From Marivirga harenae (GTDB lineage Bacteria; Bacteroidota; Bacteroidia; Cytophagales; Cyclobacteriaceae): a stretch of 64,000 bases of DNA. This document shows, one piece after another, positions 8,770-15,899 of this stretch. The DNA is taken from contig NZ_CP130565.1 of the NCBI RefSeq assembly GCF_030534335.1, positions 4,237,501 through 4,301,500 of the forward strand, read 5' to 3'. The notes under the pieces were generated by a model that saw nothing but the letters and a program-made list of their open reading frames with translations, was not told the origin of the DNA and did not search any database. Each line of letters opens with the position of its first letter. The stretch's first letter is position 1. A program made the translations under genes and the position numbers.

Positions 8770-9393
8770 CTAATTACTTATAAGCTTAAACTTCAATCCA
8801 TTTTCTGTATCATCAAAGCCAACAATTCCATTATCCATATCATAATAAACTTTATCTATTTTTGCATCCTTATAAGGAGTAAAGTAGTCATTCGGATTTA
8901 CTACTTTTACTTTTGAATATTGTATATCGTTAATTACCATTTCAGCTAAATTTTGAAAGGGAGATTCTTCCTCAAAACCGCTTCCAAGGCACCCTATTTC
9001 ATCATAAAAAGGTAATGACAAGTCTGCGACTAAGCTTCCTTCAGCAGTTTTATTTATGTTGATTGATATAAAATTACAATCTTCATTATTCCCATTATCT
9101 AAAATTTCAAGCGAAATCCATAATTCATCATAGTAGTAACTTTCCTTTTGAGAGGTATTCACAATTAAGTCCCAACTGCTATTAAACTTCTTTTCAAGGT
9201 CATACCACTTTGGTCTTATCTTAACTGTATCATTTTGATTATTTATAAAAGTGAAGACTTTTCCAATTTCTTCGTATTGCTGTGGAATATACTGATAGTC
9301 AGAGCTGTTAAAACTTTGATAGGGATAGTCATCATTTTCCTGGCACGAAAAAAATAAAATAGATATCCCTAATATTAAAAATATACACTTCAT
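8770..9393 (-). CDS. Cassette-borne lipoprotein of unknown function
   Basis: ATG 9393 begins a lipoprotein signal peptide with lipobox ILFFSC at about residues 12-17. The mature protein (207 residues in all) is acidic, rich in Tyr, Asp and Asn and predicted beta-rich from its pattern; no family was recognised. Module ends GTTAGCATT (8531) and AATGCTAAC (9502) match exactly, so it is a well-bounded cassette. The gene is not adjacent to its site, having a 230-base non-coding tail. Confidence 0.7.
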   Translation of the reverse strand: MKCIFLILGISILFFSCQENDDYPYQSFNSSDYQYIPQQYEEIGKVFTFINNQNDTVKIRPKWYDLEKKFNSSWDLIVNTSQKESYYYDELWISLEILDNGNNEDCNFISININKTAEGSLVADLSLPFYDEIGCLGSGFEEESPFQNLAEMVINDIQYSKVKVVNPNDYFTPYKDAKIDKVYYDMDNGIVGFDDTENGLKFKLISN

Positions 9394-9503
9394 ATTCTAT
9401 TGCGTCTATGAAAAAGTAAAAATTTTATGCTTTAACTCAATTTAAAAATTTTAAAGATTAAGTCATAGCCTCACGGCTTTTATCTTGCACTCTTCTAAAT
9501 GAA

Positions 9504-9747
9504 TGCTAACGACAGTATAAAACCCGGTTGTTTTACTGGTCTATGAAATACTGAAAGTAGTAATTTATGCTTTCCCCTCAAACTGATGCTCTTCATTAAT
9601 TGCAAAAGCTTAGATTAATTAAGCACTAGACTTGAACAAAGCACTATCTTTAGTTGCCAGCTATGAAAAGTAAGCATAAATTACGGGCTATTTAGTAGTT
9701 AACTCACTACAAGGTGGTGAGCAAATGGGTTTTATATGATGTTATAA
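9504..9747 (-). repeat. attC-like site G (244 bases)
   Basis: Bounded by TGCTAAC (9504-9510) and GTTATAA (9741-9747). Outer arms around GTATAAAACCC pair with GGGTTTTATATGATG; a second inner pair joins TAATTTATGCTTTCC with AAGTAAGCATAAATTA, giving a multi-level hairpin. Confidence 0.7.
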
Positions 9748-9756
9748 GGATTTTTT

Positions 9757-10284
9757 TCAGTCGAACTTTTTTGCTTTAAGAATAACTCCTACTTCTTTGT
9801 CTTCCAACTCATATTGATTCTTTAATTCTGTGGAATCAATTATTTTTAGGCGCTTCAAATTTTTACTGTCAAGCATTGACAGTTTACCTTCATAATCTTC
9901 TTTAAGGATTTCATCATTTAAAATATATTGAATCTCGCCTCTGTCGGTTTTTGCTAACATTATTTCATAGTCAGAAGAAAATTCACTTAAAAATTCTTCC
10001 GCTTTCGTGAGTGCGAAACTTTTTGTCCGAACAACAATCGCTCCATCTTCAGCTATTTCACCATATTTACTTACCGCTTCTTTTCCGTAGAAAGTTGTCA
10101 AGGTTGCTATAATTGATGGGTCATATTTACCCAAATCACTTTTGTCAACAGGTTTACCATCAATGATGAAGTACGGATCAGGGCCTAATTTTTCTACCAC
10201 TTCTTGAGGTGTTGGCTTTGAAGTCTTACAACTTGGAAGAGCAATAAGTACTGCAAGCGTAATAAATAAAATTCTTTTTAACAT
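9757..10284 (-). CDS. Cassette-borne lipoprotein with a TonB-plug-like motif
   Basis: ATG 10284; signal peptide with lipobox IALPSC at residues 14-19. The mature part reads PYFIIDGKPVDKSDL, then PSIIATLTTFYGKEAVSKYGE and GAIVVRTKS, the same order of motifs (DGK, dI-tv-Kg-eA-yG, GvI-irTK) found in TonB-receptor plug domains and in the tails of some Bacteroidota M56 peptidases. Here it stands alone on a 175-residue lipoprotein, without barrel or peptidase. A role as a free plug-like or docking module is inference. Module ends GTTATAAGGA / TCCTTATAAC match exactly. Confidence 0.7.
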   Translation of the reverse strand: MLKRILFITLAVLIALPSCKTSKPTPQEVVEKLGPDPYFIIDGKPVDKSDLGKYDPSIIATLTTFYGKEAVSKYGEIAEDGAIVVRTKSFALTKAEEFLSEFSSDYEIMLAKTDRGEIQYILNDEILKEDYEGKLSMLDSKNLKRLKIIDSTELKNQYELEDKEVGVILKAKKFD

Positions 10285-10305
10285 ACATGTGAGATTTACG
10301 ATTCC

Positions 10306-10509
10306 TTATAACGGGCGCGTATAAAAATCCGTGCGCGCCCGATTTTTCAAAGTGTTAAAGTAGCAATTTTTCACTTACTGCCAATTGCCTGGTTTCTTTT
10401 TCTACTTTGGTAGCTACAGAAATAGTATGCTGATTGCCAAAAATTGCGGTCGTAAGGCAGATTGCTTATTCTGGCTACTTAAGCGCATGGTTTTTATATT
10501 GTGTTAGCA
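10306..10509 (-). repeat. attC-like site F (204 bases)
   Basis: Bounded by TTATAAC (10306-10312) and GTTAGCA (10503-10509). The arm with GTATAAAAATCCGTGCGC pairs with GCGCATGGTTTTTATATTG. A local GC-rich stem GGGCGCG/CGCGCCC sits inside the left arm. Confidence 0.7.
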
Positions 10510-10919
10510 AGCCGTATTTAAAAATGTCTCCACGCTAAGGTACACCGCTTGCAGATAAACTGGCGATCCTATGATTGATGAAATCACTAAAACGCTGTCC
10601 GGCAGGCGGGTGATGAACCTCCCGCAAATTGAAACTAAGCGCTGATAGCTAAAAGTAAATCAGTTGTGATCAACGACACTAGCCCATTTTCTTCCCTTCA
10701 GTTACGAGGAAATCGAGCATGATTTGCATAGAATTGTGCTCTGTATGACTCGGGAGATTATAGAAACTACAAAGAAAAGGGCGTTTTAGGTAAAAGTAAA
10801 GTTTGCTGGCTAGGTGTACGGGTCGAAATCGTTACATCTAATTTTAGGTACAGTGATTGACTGGAGAGGATGGCTATGAAAAACATTTCTTGGGTAAAGC
10901 AGACATAATGCTTGCTAAC
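10510..10919 (-). other. Body of a cassette without an intact gene
   Basis: Ends GTTAGCAAGC (10503-10512) and GCTTGCTAAC (10910-10919) match perfectly, so this is a bona fide module, yet no frame on either strand exceeds about 40 codons from an ATG. The plus strand shows several short open stretches broken by stops and frame changes (for example around 10670-10790), which could be a decayed antisense-oriented gene. It may instead carry an RNA or a promoter. Confidence 0.55.
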
Positions 10920-11126
10920 GCCAACCTAAAATGCGTTTGCCACACCTCGCTGACGAAGTACTAAAGTAGCAAAGCCAAACCATAACTACAATTGCAAAGC
11001 AGTAAAAGGAGAGAAACACTTTGACTGGATTCTCTTTAAATGAAACTAAATGTTTGGCTTTGTGGCGATGTACCTCTTCACTTTGCTAAAAGCAGTAAGC
11101 AAATGCATTTTTAGGTAATGTTAGTG
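10913..11126 (-). repeat. attC-like site E (214 bases)
   Basis: Bounded by TGCTAAC (10913-10919) and GTTAGTG (11120-11126). Outer arms CCTAAAATGCGTTTGC and GCAAATGCATTTTTAGG pair; an inner pair joins AAAGCCAAAC with GTTTGGCTTT. Confidence 0.75.
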
Positions 11127-11141
11127 ATCTTTTTAATTTCC

Positions 11142-11924
11142 TTACCAATATTCAATTGTTGCATTATGAATTTTTTCTTCCTTCGCAATAAAGTCATATT
11201 CTATTATCTTGCGTAGATAACCATCTCTTCTGTAAAAATGCGTTTCATTTATTAGCATGTATGTTGGAGAATCTAAGCGCTTAGAATAGGAGGCGGTTCG
11301 AAAATGTCCAGTTTCATTATAATTAAACCTTAAACTATCCCTGGTCGAATTAGAATAGTTTGTTATTGTCTCGTAAATTTTACGTTTTGATTTATCATAG
11401 GAAATGTCTTTTCGATTTATCAACTTATTAGTGCTGTCAATTTTTATGTAAACTTTAGCAGATAGCAACAGAGAATCTTTAAATGTTCGTTTTTCATAAC
11501 CTAAAAATTCACCTTTAGAATTAAGTGTTGAGATCTTTAAGGGTTTACCAAAATCATTCCTGCTGTCAATTACATAGCGTGAGATTAATGTATCACCGTC
11601 TGAATAGATTCTTGTCTTGATTAATACATTATCAGCGTATTCATGGAATTTTTCAGTTTTGATATTAGGCTGTATTTCAGAGTATTCATATGCAACTTGA
11701 TTGTTATTATACTGCTTAATTCCGAATCCATAATCTTGGGCATATACTGAACTATCATAAGTCAATTCACCAGCCGAATCATATACTTCTAATTTTTCAA
11801 ATTTTGCAATAGTGGAATCTCTATCCTTATAAGTGATTGTCCACACTCTTTGCTTGATAGTCTCATTATCCTTGTATGAGCAAGCAACAATTACTATAAC
11901 AATGTAAGGTAAGATTTTCTTCAA
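11142..11924 (-). CDS. Cassette-borne lipoprotein with RHS-like strands
   Basis: Starts at TTG 11924 directly before MKK-type signal residues (KKILPYIVIVIVAC); there is no in-frame ATG between the cassette end and this point. Lipobox IVAC puts the lipid Cys at residue 15. The 260-residue product has repeating Tyr-rich strands (RYVIDSRNDFGKP, RKDISYDKSKRK) similar in style to YD/RHS repeats. Function unknown. Module ends GTTAGTGATC (11120) and GATCACTAAC (11939) match over ten bases. Confidence 0.7.
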   Translation of the reverse strand: MKKILPYIVIVIVACSYKDNETIKQRVWTITYKDRDSTIAKFEKLEVYDSAGELTYDSSVYAQDYGFGIKQYNNNQVAYEYSEIQPNIKTEKFHEYADNVLIKTRIYSDGDTLISRYVIDSRNDFGKPLKISTLNSKGEFLGYEKRTFKDSLLLSAKVYIKIDSTNKLINRKDISYDKSKRKIYETITNYSNSTRDSLRFNYNETGHFRTASYSKRLDSPTYMLINETHFYRRDGYLRKIIEYDFIAKEEKIHNATIEYW

Positions 11925-11941
11925 TGAGACTGCTTTATGAT

Positions 11942-12262
11942 CACTAACGCCTACATAAAACCTGTTTGCCTATGTAAGCTATGAAAAGCTAAACTAAGCA
12001 ATTTATGCGGTTTCCACCAAGGCACAATGTTGATTAAAGTGATGCTGTCCCAATACAGCGAGTCCAGTGGGTCGGTAAAAAATGGTCCGCCCGATGATGG
12101 CAAGTAGTTGAGTTAACTGAATTACTATAAAAGCTGGCGAGCCCTACAATGTCCAGGCCCCCGTTGATGAAGTAGCCACAAAGTGAAAGCATAAATTGCT
12201 GGCTACTTACTACAGACTTTGCTACAGGGTGCTGAGCAAATAGGTTTTATGTTATGTTGTGC
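11942..12262 (-). repeat. attC-like site D (321 bases, longest)
   Basis: Bounded by CACTAAC (11942-11948) and GTTGTGC (12256-12262). Outer arms ACATAAAACCTGTTTGC / GCAAATAGGTTTTATGTTATG; second level AGCAATTTATGC near 11997 pairs with GCATAAATTGCT near 12190; the centre contains further GC-rich pairs. At 321 bases it is far longer than classical attC sites. Confidence 0.7.
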
Positions 12263-12273
12263 ACAGTGATTTA

Positions 12274-12681
12274 CTATTCTGCTATCTGCTGTCTGACCCA
12301 GTCCATCATGGCTGACTGCTTGAATTTATACCAGTCGTCCAGATAATTTAAGTACTGAATTTGATGCTTAAAATTCTGAAATGGTTTTGGCTGAGCTAAT
12401 GTATCTACCAGCTTTTCAGATATTGTTGTGTCCTGTATTGAGTGCGCAAAATTAGCCATGACCTTATAACTGTCACGACTGTCCATTAGCTCAAATCTCA
12501 TGAAATTATTACTATCTTTCTTGATGTATGAGATTATATCTTTCCATTTGTCGGGGTCAAAAAATGGAGAGTCAGGGTCTGTATGATGTTCTATTTGCCC
12601 TGTCTGCTTATGGAAATAGCAAATTTGTCCTGCATCTAGGAGGTCAGCTATTTCTGCTATATGTTTGTTGGATATCTTCAC
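12274..12681 (-). CDS. UPF0158-family protein in a cassette
   Basis: Cytosolic 135-residue protein of the UPF0158 type. Features are the N-terminal IAEIADLLDAGQICYFHKQTG, the central FMRFELMDSRDSYKVMANFA and the C-terminal FQNFKHQIQYLNYLDDWYKFK ending in a WVRQQI helix, matching the family layout (start, FxxFK, WYxFK). Function of the family is not established. Start is GTG 12681; an in-frame stop lies about 11 codons upstream and no ATG intervenes. It is the only clearly non-exported cassette product here. Module ends GTTGTGCAC / GTGCACAAC match. Confidence 0.75.
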   Translation of the reverse strand: MKISNKHIAEIADLLDAGQICYFHKQTGQIEHHTDPDSPFFDPDKWKDIISYIKKDSNNFMRFELMDSRDSYKVMANFAHSIQDTTISEKLVDTLAQPKPFQNFKHQIQYLNYLDDWYKFKQSAMMDWVRQQIAE

Positions 12682-12755
12682 TTGCTCAGAGTAAGTGTAA
12701 AGGATGTGACTTTAACTTTTGTAAAGCATATCCCTTTAACTTAGTACGACATTGT

Positions 12756-12918
12756 GCACAACGCCAAGCTATAATGAGTGGGGCTTAGAAAACACTAAGC
12801 TTGCCATTTGCACACAGCCACAGCAATTAATAAATTTACACATTGTGGCTGACTTTCCAAGTGCTGCCAAAACTTTCCTGACTGATGAAACCCCATTCAT
12901 TCATAGGTGATGTTAGCT
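12756..12918 (-). repeat. attC-like site C (163 bases)
   Basis: Bounded by GCACAAC (12756-12762) and GTTAGCT (12912-12918). The arm TATAATGAGTGGGGCTT pairs with AAACCCCATTCATTCATA; an inner pair joins GCCACAGC with GTGGCTG. Confidence 0.75.
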
Positions 12919-12922
12919 TCTT

Positions 12923-13774
12923 TCATTTTTCTAAATATTTTTCAAAAAGCGGATGTGTCCTTATTACCTTTTGCCATTTTTCTTGGTTGTTAAGTTCTAA
13001 ATTTTCTTTAAATTCTGGGTTTCCAATTGCAAAAAGACTATAGTCTAAAACTTCTATTTTTTTGCCTAAAAATTTGATGGAAGCGTTGTCCTCATCCTTA
13101 ATATTTAACGATTCGTACGCATTTCCTATAATTTCCTTTAACTCTTCTTTCGAATATTGTTCTTCTAGTACTACAGTAAGAGTTTCAATTATGGATTGAT
13201 TACTTGTTAAGCCATTGTCAAACATATAGGGCAAAAGCTGATTAATTGCTTTCTTAGTTTTTCCTTGTCCATGATAAAGTTTGGCATAAGATTCGGCTGT
13301 ATATAGACGGCTTGCCATCATTTCATTACCTCCAAAGTGCTTATATTCATACTTTTTGTCAAATAGTTTAATGTATTTTTCTGCCTTCTCGAAGTCTTTA
13401 GCATTTAGATAAATTTCTGCTAAATGAGAAGCACTACGATGTTTATATAAAGTATATTGCTCCATAAGTCCTCCAGCTTCGTCTTTTTCAGTGAAATCGG
13501 ATGCTAAAATTTCTTCGAAAACTAAGATAGCTTCATCGTCTCTGTCAAGGTCTCGAAGAATGTAGCCGATATTATATTTTGCTCTTGGAAATAAAGGAGA
13601 TTTAGGATACTTTTCTGCAAATTGTTTAAATTTCACCAAGGCAGAATCATACTCTTCGTCATAGTAGATATCTAAGGCTTCATCAAACAATATTTGGTCA
13701 GGGCGCATATCCGTCTCTTGTCCAAAAATTGGCAGATATATAAAAATGGCTAATAGTGTGAATATAATTTTCAT
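12923..13774 (-). CDS. Cassette-borne exported TPR protein
   Basis: ATG 13774 opens a signal peptide cleaved near YLPIFGQ (residues 13-19). The mature protein is a TPR repeat protein of the YbgF/BamD-like style: FDEALDIYYDEEYDSALVKF, then YPKSPLFPRAKYNIGYIL and further helical pairs to about residue 200. TPRs bind partner proteins; no partner can be named. 283 residues. It is the largest gene carried by a perfectly bounded module (GTTAGCTTC 12912, GAAGCTAAC 13784). Confidence 0.75.
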   Translation of the reverse strand: MKIIFTLLAIFIYLPIFGQETDMRPDQILFDEALDIYYDEEYDSALVKFKQFAEKYPKSPLFPRAKYNIGYILRDLDRDDEAILVFEEILASDFTEKDEAGGLMEQYTLYKHRSASHLAEIYLNAKDFEKAEKYIKLFDKKYEYKHFGGNEMMASRLYTAESYAKLYHGQGKTKKAINQLLPYMFDNGLTSNQSIIETLTVVLEEQYSKEELKEIIGNAYESLNIKDEDNASIKFLGKKIEVLDYSLFAIGNPEFKENLELNNQEKWQKVIRTHPLFEKYLEK

Positions 13775-13785
13775 TGCTGAATTGA

Positions 13786-13979
13786 AGCTAACGCCACTGT
13801 ATAAATTCGTGGCTGATTAAAAGTATAAAAATTTGCTTTATCTACCGAGGCAATCCGCAGGATTGGCTTGTTAATTTAACTTTTACCAATAAGGCAATCC
13901 TGCGGATTGACGGGCTTTCTACAAAGAGCTGGATGAACAATAACCTACTAACAGCCATGATTTATACAGGATGTTAGAG
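13786..13979 (-). repeat. attC-like site B (194 bases)
   Basis: Bounded by AGCTAAC (13786-13792) and GTTAGAG (13973-13979). Outer arms ACTGTATAAATTCGTGGCTG / CAGCCATGATTTATACAG pair almost fully; the centre holds GGCAATCCGCAGGATTG and a partner. About nine in ten bases are shared with site A. Confidence 0.8.
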
Positions 13980-13985
13980 TGCGTA

Positions 13986-14633
13986 TTATTCGATTCCTGA
14001 GTATTTTATAGTTCTTATACTGTCTAAATGGGTAAGCTCAAAATGGCCACCATCTTTGATTTCAATTCTAGATGTAATCGAGTCAATCTCATAGGTCGTA
14101 CTATCAGAATAATAGTCAATGATTTCAGTAGTGTAAATTTTGGTTCTAAGATATTCTGTAGGTGAAATCGTTTTGGTATACATGTTTGTACTTCCTACAA
14201 TTTCAGTGTCTCCAGCAGCTTCAAGCAATTCTCCCCAGTCGTCAGCAATAATTACTTTATCAGCAATATGAGAATCTTCATTTATGGTAAGCAAATGGAT
14301 TCTATTCCAATGATCAGCATTAGTTCTAATTGCGACTACTTGAAAATCATTCACTTTTGGTTGAATTGAGTAAAGAGAAGCCGAATATAGTCTATCACCA
14401 TCATTAACGAAAGGAACGTAACTGTCTGTCCACTTAAGCATGACAGAATCAAGTTGATATTTTTCGTCCAGCTTATCCCTTAATGTTAAAATGGTCTTGT
14501 TTTTAAACTGAGCATCTAAAGATGATTCTTTTGTCTCATTAAATGCATTTTCAGTTTGCTTATCCTCAGTCGCTGAATTATTGCATCCTGAAAGAATGAG
14601 TACTGCTAAAATTATTATTCTGGAAATTCCCAT
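13986..14633 (-). CDS. Cassette-borne lipoprotein of unknown function
   Basis: I take ATG 14633 as start because it gives a clean lipoprotein signal with lipobox LILSGC near residue 16; the GTG at 14654 lies inside the recombination core. The mature part begins with a Thr/Glu/Asn-rich linker, then a folded region of unknown family with SPTEYLRTKIYTTEIIDYY and a C-terminal HFELTHLDSIRTIKYS. Module ends GTTAGAGTGC (13973) and GCACTCTAAC (14651) match perfectly over ten bases. Confidence 0.7.
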   Translation of the reverse strand: MGISRIIILAVLILSGCNNSATEDKQTENAFNETKESSLDAQFKNKTILTLRDKLDEKYQLDSVMLKWTDSYVPFVNDGDRLYSASLYSIQPKVNDFQVVAIRTNADHWNRIHLLTINEDSHIADKVIIADDWGELLEAAGDTEIVGSTNMYTKTISPTEYLRTKIYTTEIIDYYSDSTTYEIDSITSRIEIKDGGHFELTHLDSIRTIKYSGIE

Positions 14634-14653
14634 TTTGATTGGTGGTTGATGCA

Positions 14654-14849
14654 CTCTAACACCACTGTATAAATTCGTGGCTGATTAAAAGTATAAAAAT
14701 TTCAATTAACTACCGAGGCAATCCGAAGGATTGGCTTATTAAATTAATTTTTCACAAATAAGGCAATCCTGCGGATTGCCGGGCTTTCTACAAAGAGCCA
14801 AAGGAACAATAACTTACTAACAGCCATGATTTATGACAGGATGTTATGC
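14654..14849 (-). repeat. attC-like site A (196 bases)
   Basis: Bounded by CTCTAAC (14654-14660) and GTTATGC (14843-14849). Outer arms TATAAATTCGTGGCTG / CAGCCATGATTTATGACAG pair; inner GGCAATCCGAAGGATTG pairs with the GGCAATCCTGCGGATTGCC segment. Close copy of site B. Confidence 0.8.
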
Positions 14850-14856
14850 TTATTTT

Positions 14857-15615
14857 TTACCACCAATTTTCTTTTTCTAATTCTCGCGCTCTTTTGGTTT
14901 TAGCTTCGCTAGGGTCTCCGTATTGATCAAGATAAGTCTGCCAGCCCTTATTAAGATATTCCTTACTTGGGAAAAACTCGCCAGCTCCATTATCAAGATC
15001 ACCGCTATTAGGAATTCTGTAATCACCCCAATTGCAGATATATTCTTGCCCCGAATTGTAACTTATCCAGACTCCTTCAAATTGATTATTTGAAAATCCA
15101 TCTGCTGCTAGCATCATACCATCATATTCAACCTTTTCTTCCTCATTCTGTAACCAGCTAGAAGTAAATTGTCCTTCGAATTTTCCAGAACCATTGTTTT
15201 TTGTGTCTTCAAAAAAGATATATTTACCAGTAATCTCTCCACGATTGAATTCTGGAAATTCGTGTCTTTTAAATTCAATAATTTTGTCAATAGCAAGTTT
15301 GCCTTGAAATACTGAAACATTGTCTTTGAGTTTTGTTTTTCCATATACGAAATATTCTAATGGATTTTCTTGGTCCTGAATTACAGAAATGAAATGCACA
15401 AAGACTCTTTGATAATTGCCACCAAAATATCCTATTGGCTCAACCCGATTGTATTTTTCCCTTCGATTGTCCGAATAAAACTCATCGCCTATAAATACAG
15501 GACTAAAGTCTAATTTTTTATATTCCACTGTTTTATCAATTGAATTATTAGTCGTCTGGGCAAAAGAAGATAAAGCCAAAAATAATAAAGGAAATAGAGC
15601 TAAAATTTTATTCAT
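14857..15615 (-). CDS. Cassette-borne secreted protein of unknown function
   Basis: Start chosen at ATG 15615, which gives a standard signal peptide (MNKILALFPLLFLALSSFAQ, cleavage after FAQ); the TTG at 15639 lies on the recombination core. The mature protein contains regularly spaced G-x-W/F strands (GKFEGQFTSSW, NQFEGVWISYNSGQEYICNWGDY) that resemble beta-repeat proteins, but I cannot name a family. It is the first cassette in reading order, next to the presumed attI side. Ends GTTATGCTT (14843) and AAGCATAAC (15629) match. Confidence 0.7.
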   Translation of the reverse strand: MNKILALFPLLFLALSSFAQTTNNSIDKTVEYKKLDFSPVFIGDEFYSDNRREKYNRVEPIGYFGGNYQRVFVHFISVIQDQENPLEYFVYGKTKLKDNVSVFQGKLAIDKIIEFKRHEFPEFNRGEITGKYIFFEDTKNNGSGKFEGQFTSSWLQNEEEKVEYDGMMLAADGFSNNQFEGVWISYNSGQEYICNWGDYRIPNSGDLDNGAGEFFPSKEYLNKGWQTYLDQYGDPSEAKTKRARELEKENWW

Positions 15616-15637
15616 TGTATGAGTAATTAAGCATAAC

Positions 15638-15700
15638 AAGTGAATATAGTCACCCCCTGGTGACTATATATACCTTATGTCAGGCAATCTAATAAATTAA
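15638..15700 (-). other. Candidate attI-side junction with a perfect palindrome
   Basis: Immediately right of the first cassette end AAGCATAAC (15629-15637) sits a perfect inverted repeat ATATAGTCACC / GGTGACTATAT (15644-15654 and 15659-15669, loop CCCT). In an integron the attI site occupies this position. Whether this palindrome is attI, a transcription-factor site or a leftover of another element is not decidable here. Confidence 0.4.
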
Positions 15701-15899
15701 TAGTTAATAAGAAACCTTTAAAATTGACCTAAGACCAATATTAAAAGCTGTAATCGTAGATCAATACGTTTAATAAACGTTTAATTCTACACTTAAAATG
15801 AAAAATATTTTTAGGAAGAAATAGGTTAATCTAAAGTCCTTTTGCTCCAGATGGATTCGCAAAAACGAAATTCGACTGGGGATCAATATTATAATATCA

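Larger units (their letters stand above)
6510..15637 (-). mobile_element. Integron-type gene cassette array without a linked integrase (CALIN-like)
   Basis: About ten modules, all with the gene on the minus strand, each followed by a long imperfect palindrome. In minus orientation sites begin YAACA(T/C) shortly after a stop codon and mostly end (G)GCGTTR shortly before the next start. Ends of the same module are exact inverted copies, different from module to module: GTTATGCTT, GTTAGAGTGC, GTTAGCTTC, GTTGTGCAC, GTTAGTGATC, GTTAGCAAGC, GTTATAAGGA, GTTAGCATT. This is what circular cassettes inserted by an integron integrase (IntI, tyrosine recombinase) produce. No IntI gene occurs in the window. 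The cassette order implies the attI side lies at the right (15.64 kb). The modules at 7597 and 6521 have imperfect end matches. Confidence 0.8.

Noticed and set aside
6500-15700. CRISPR array
   Set aside because: The repeats are long, imperfect palindromes spaced by whole genes, not short direct repeats with uniform spacers; no cas genes.
15640-15899. Integrase gene beside the cassette array
   Set aside because: Neither strand has an open frame of useful length between the array and porU2, and no tyrosine recombinase motif occurs in the window.
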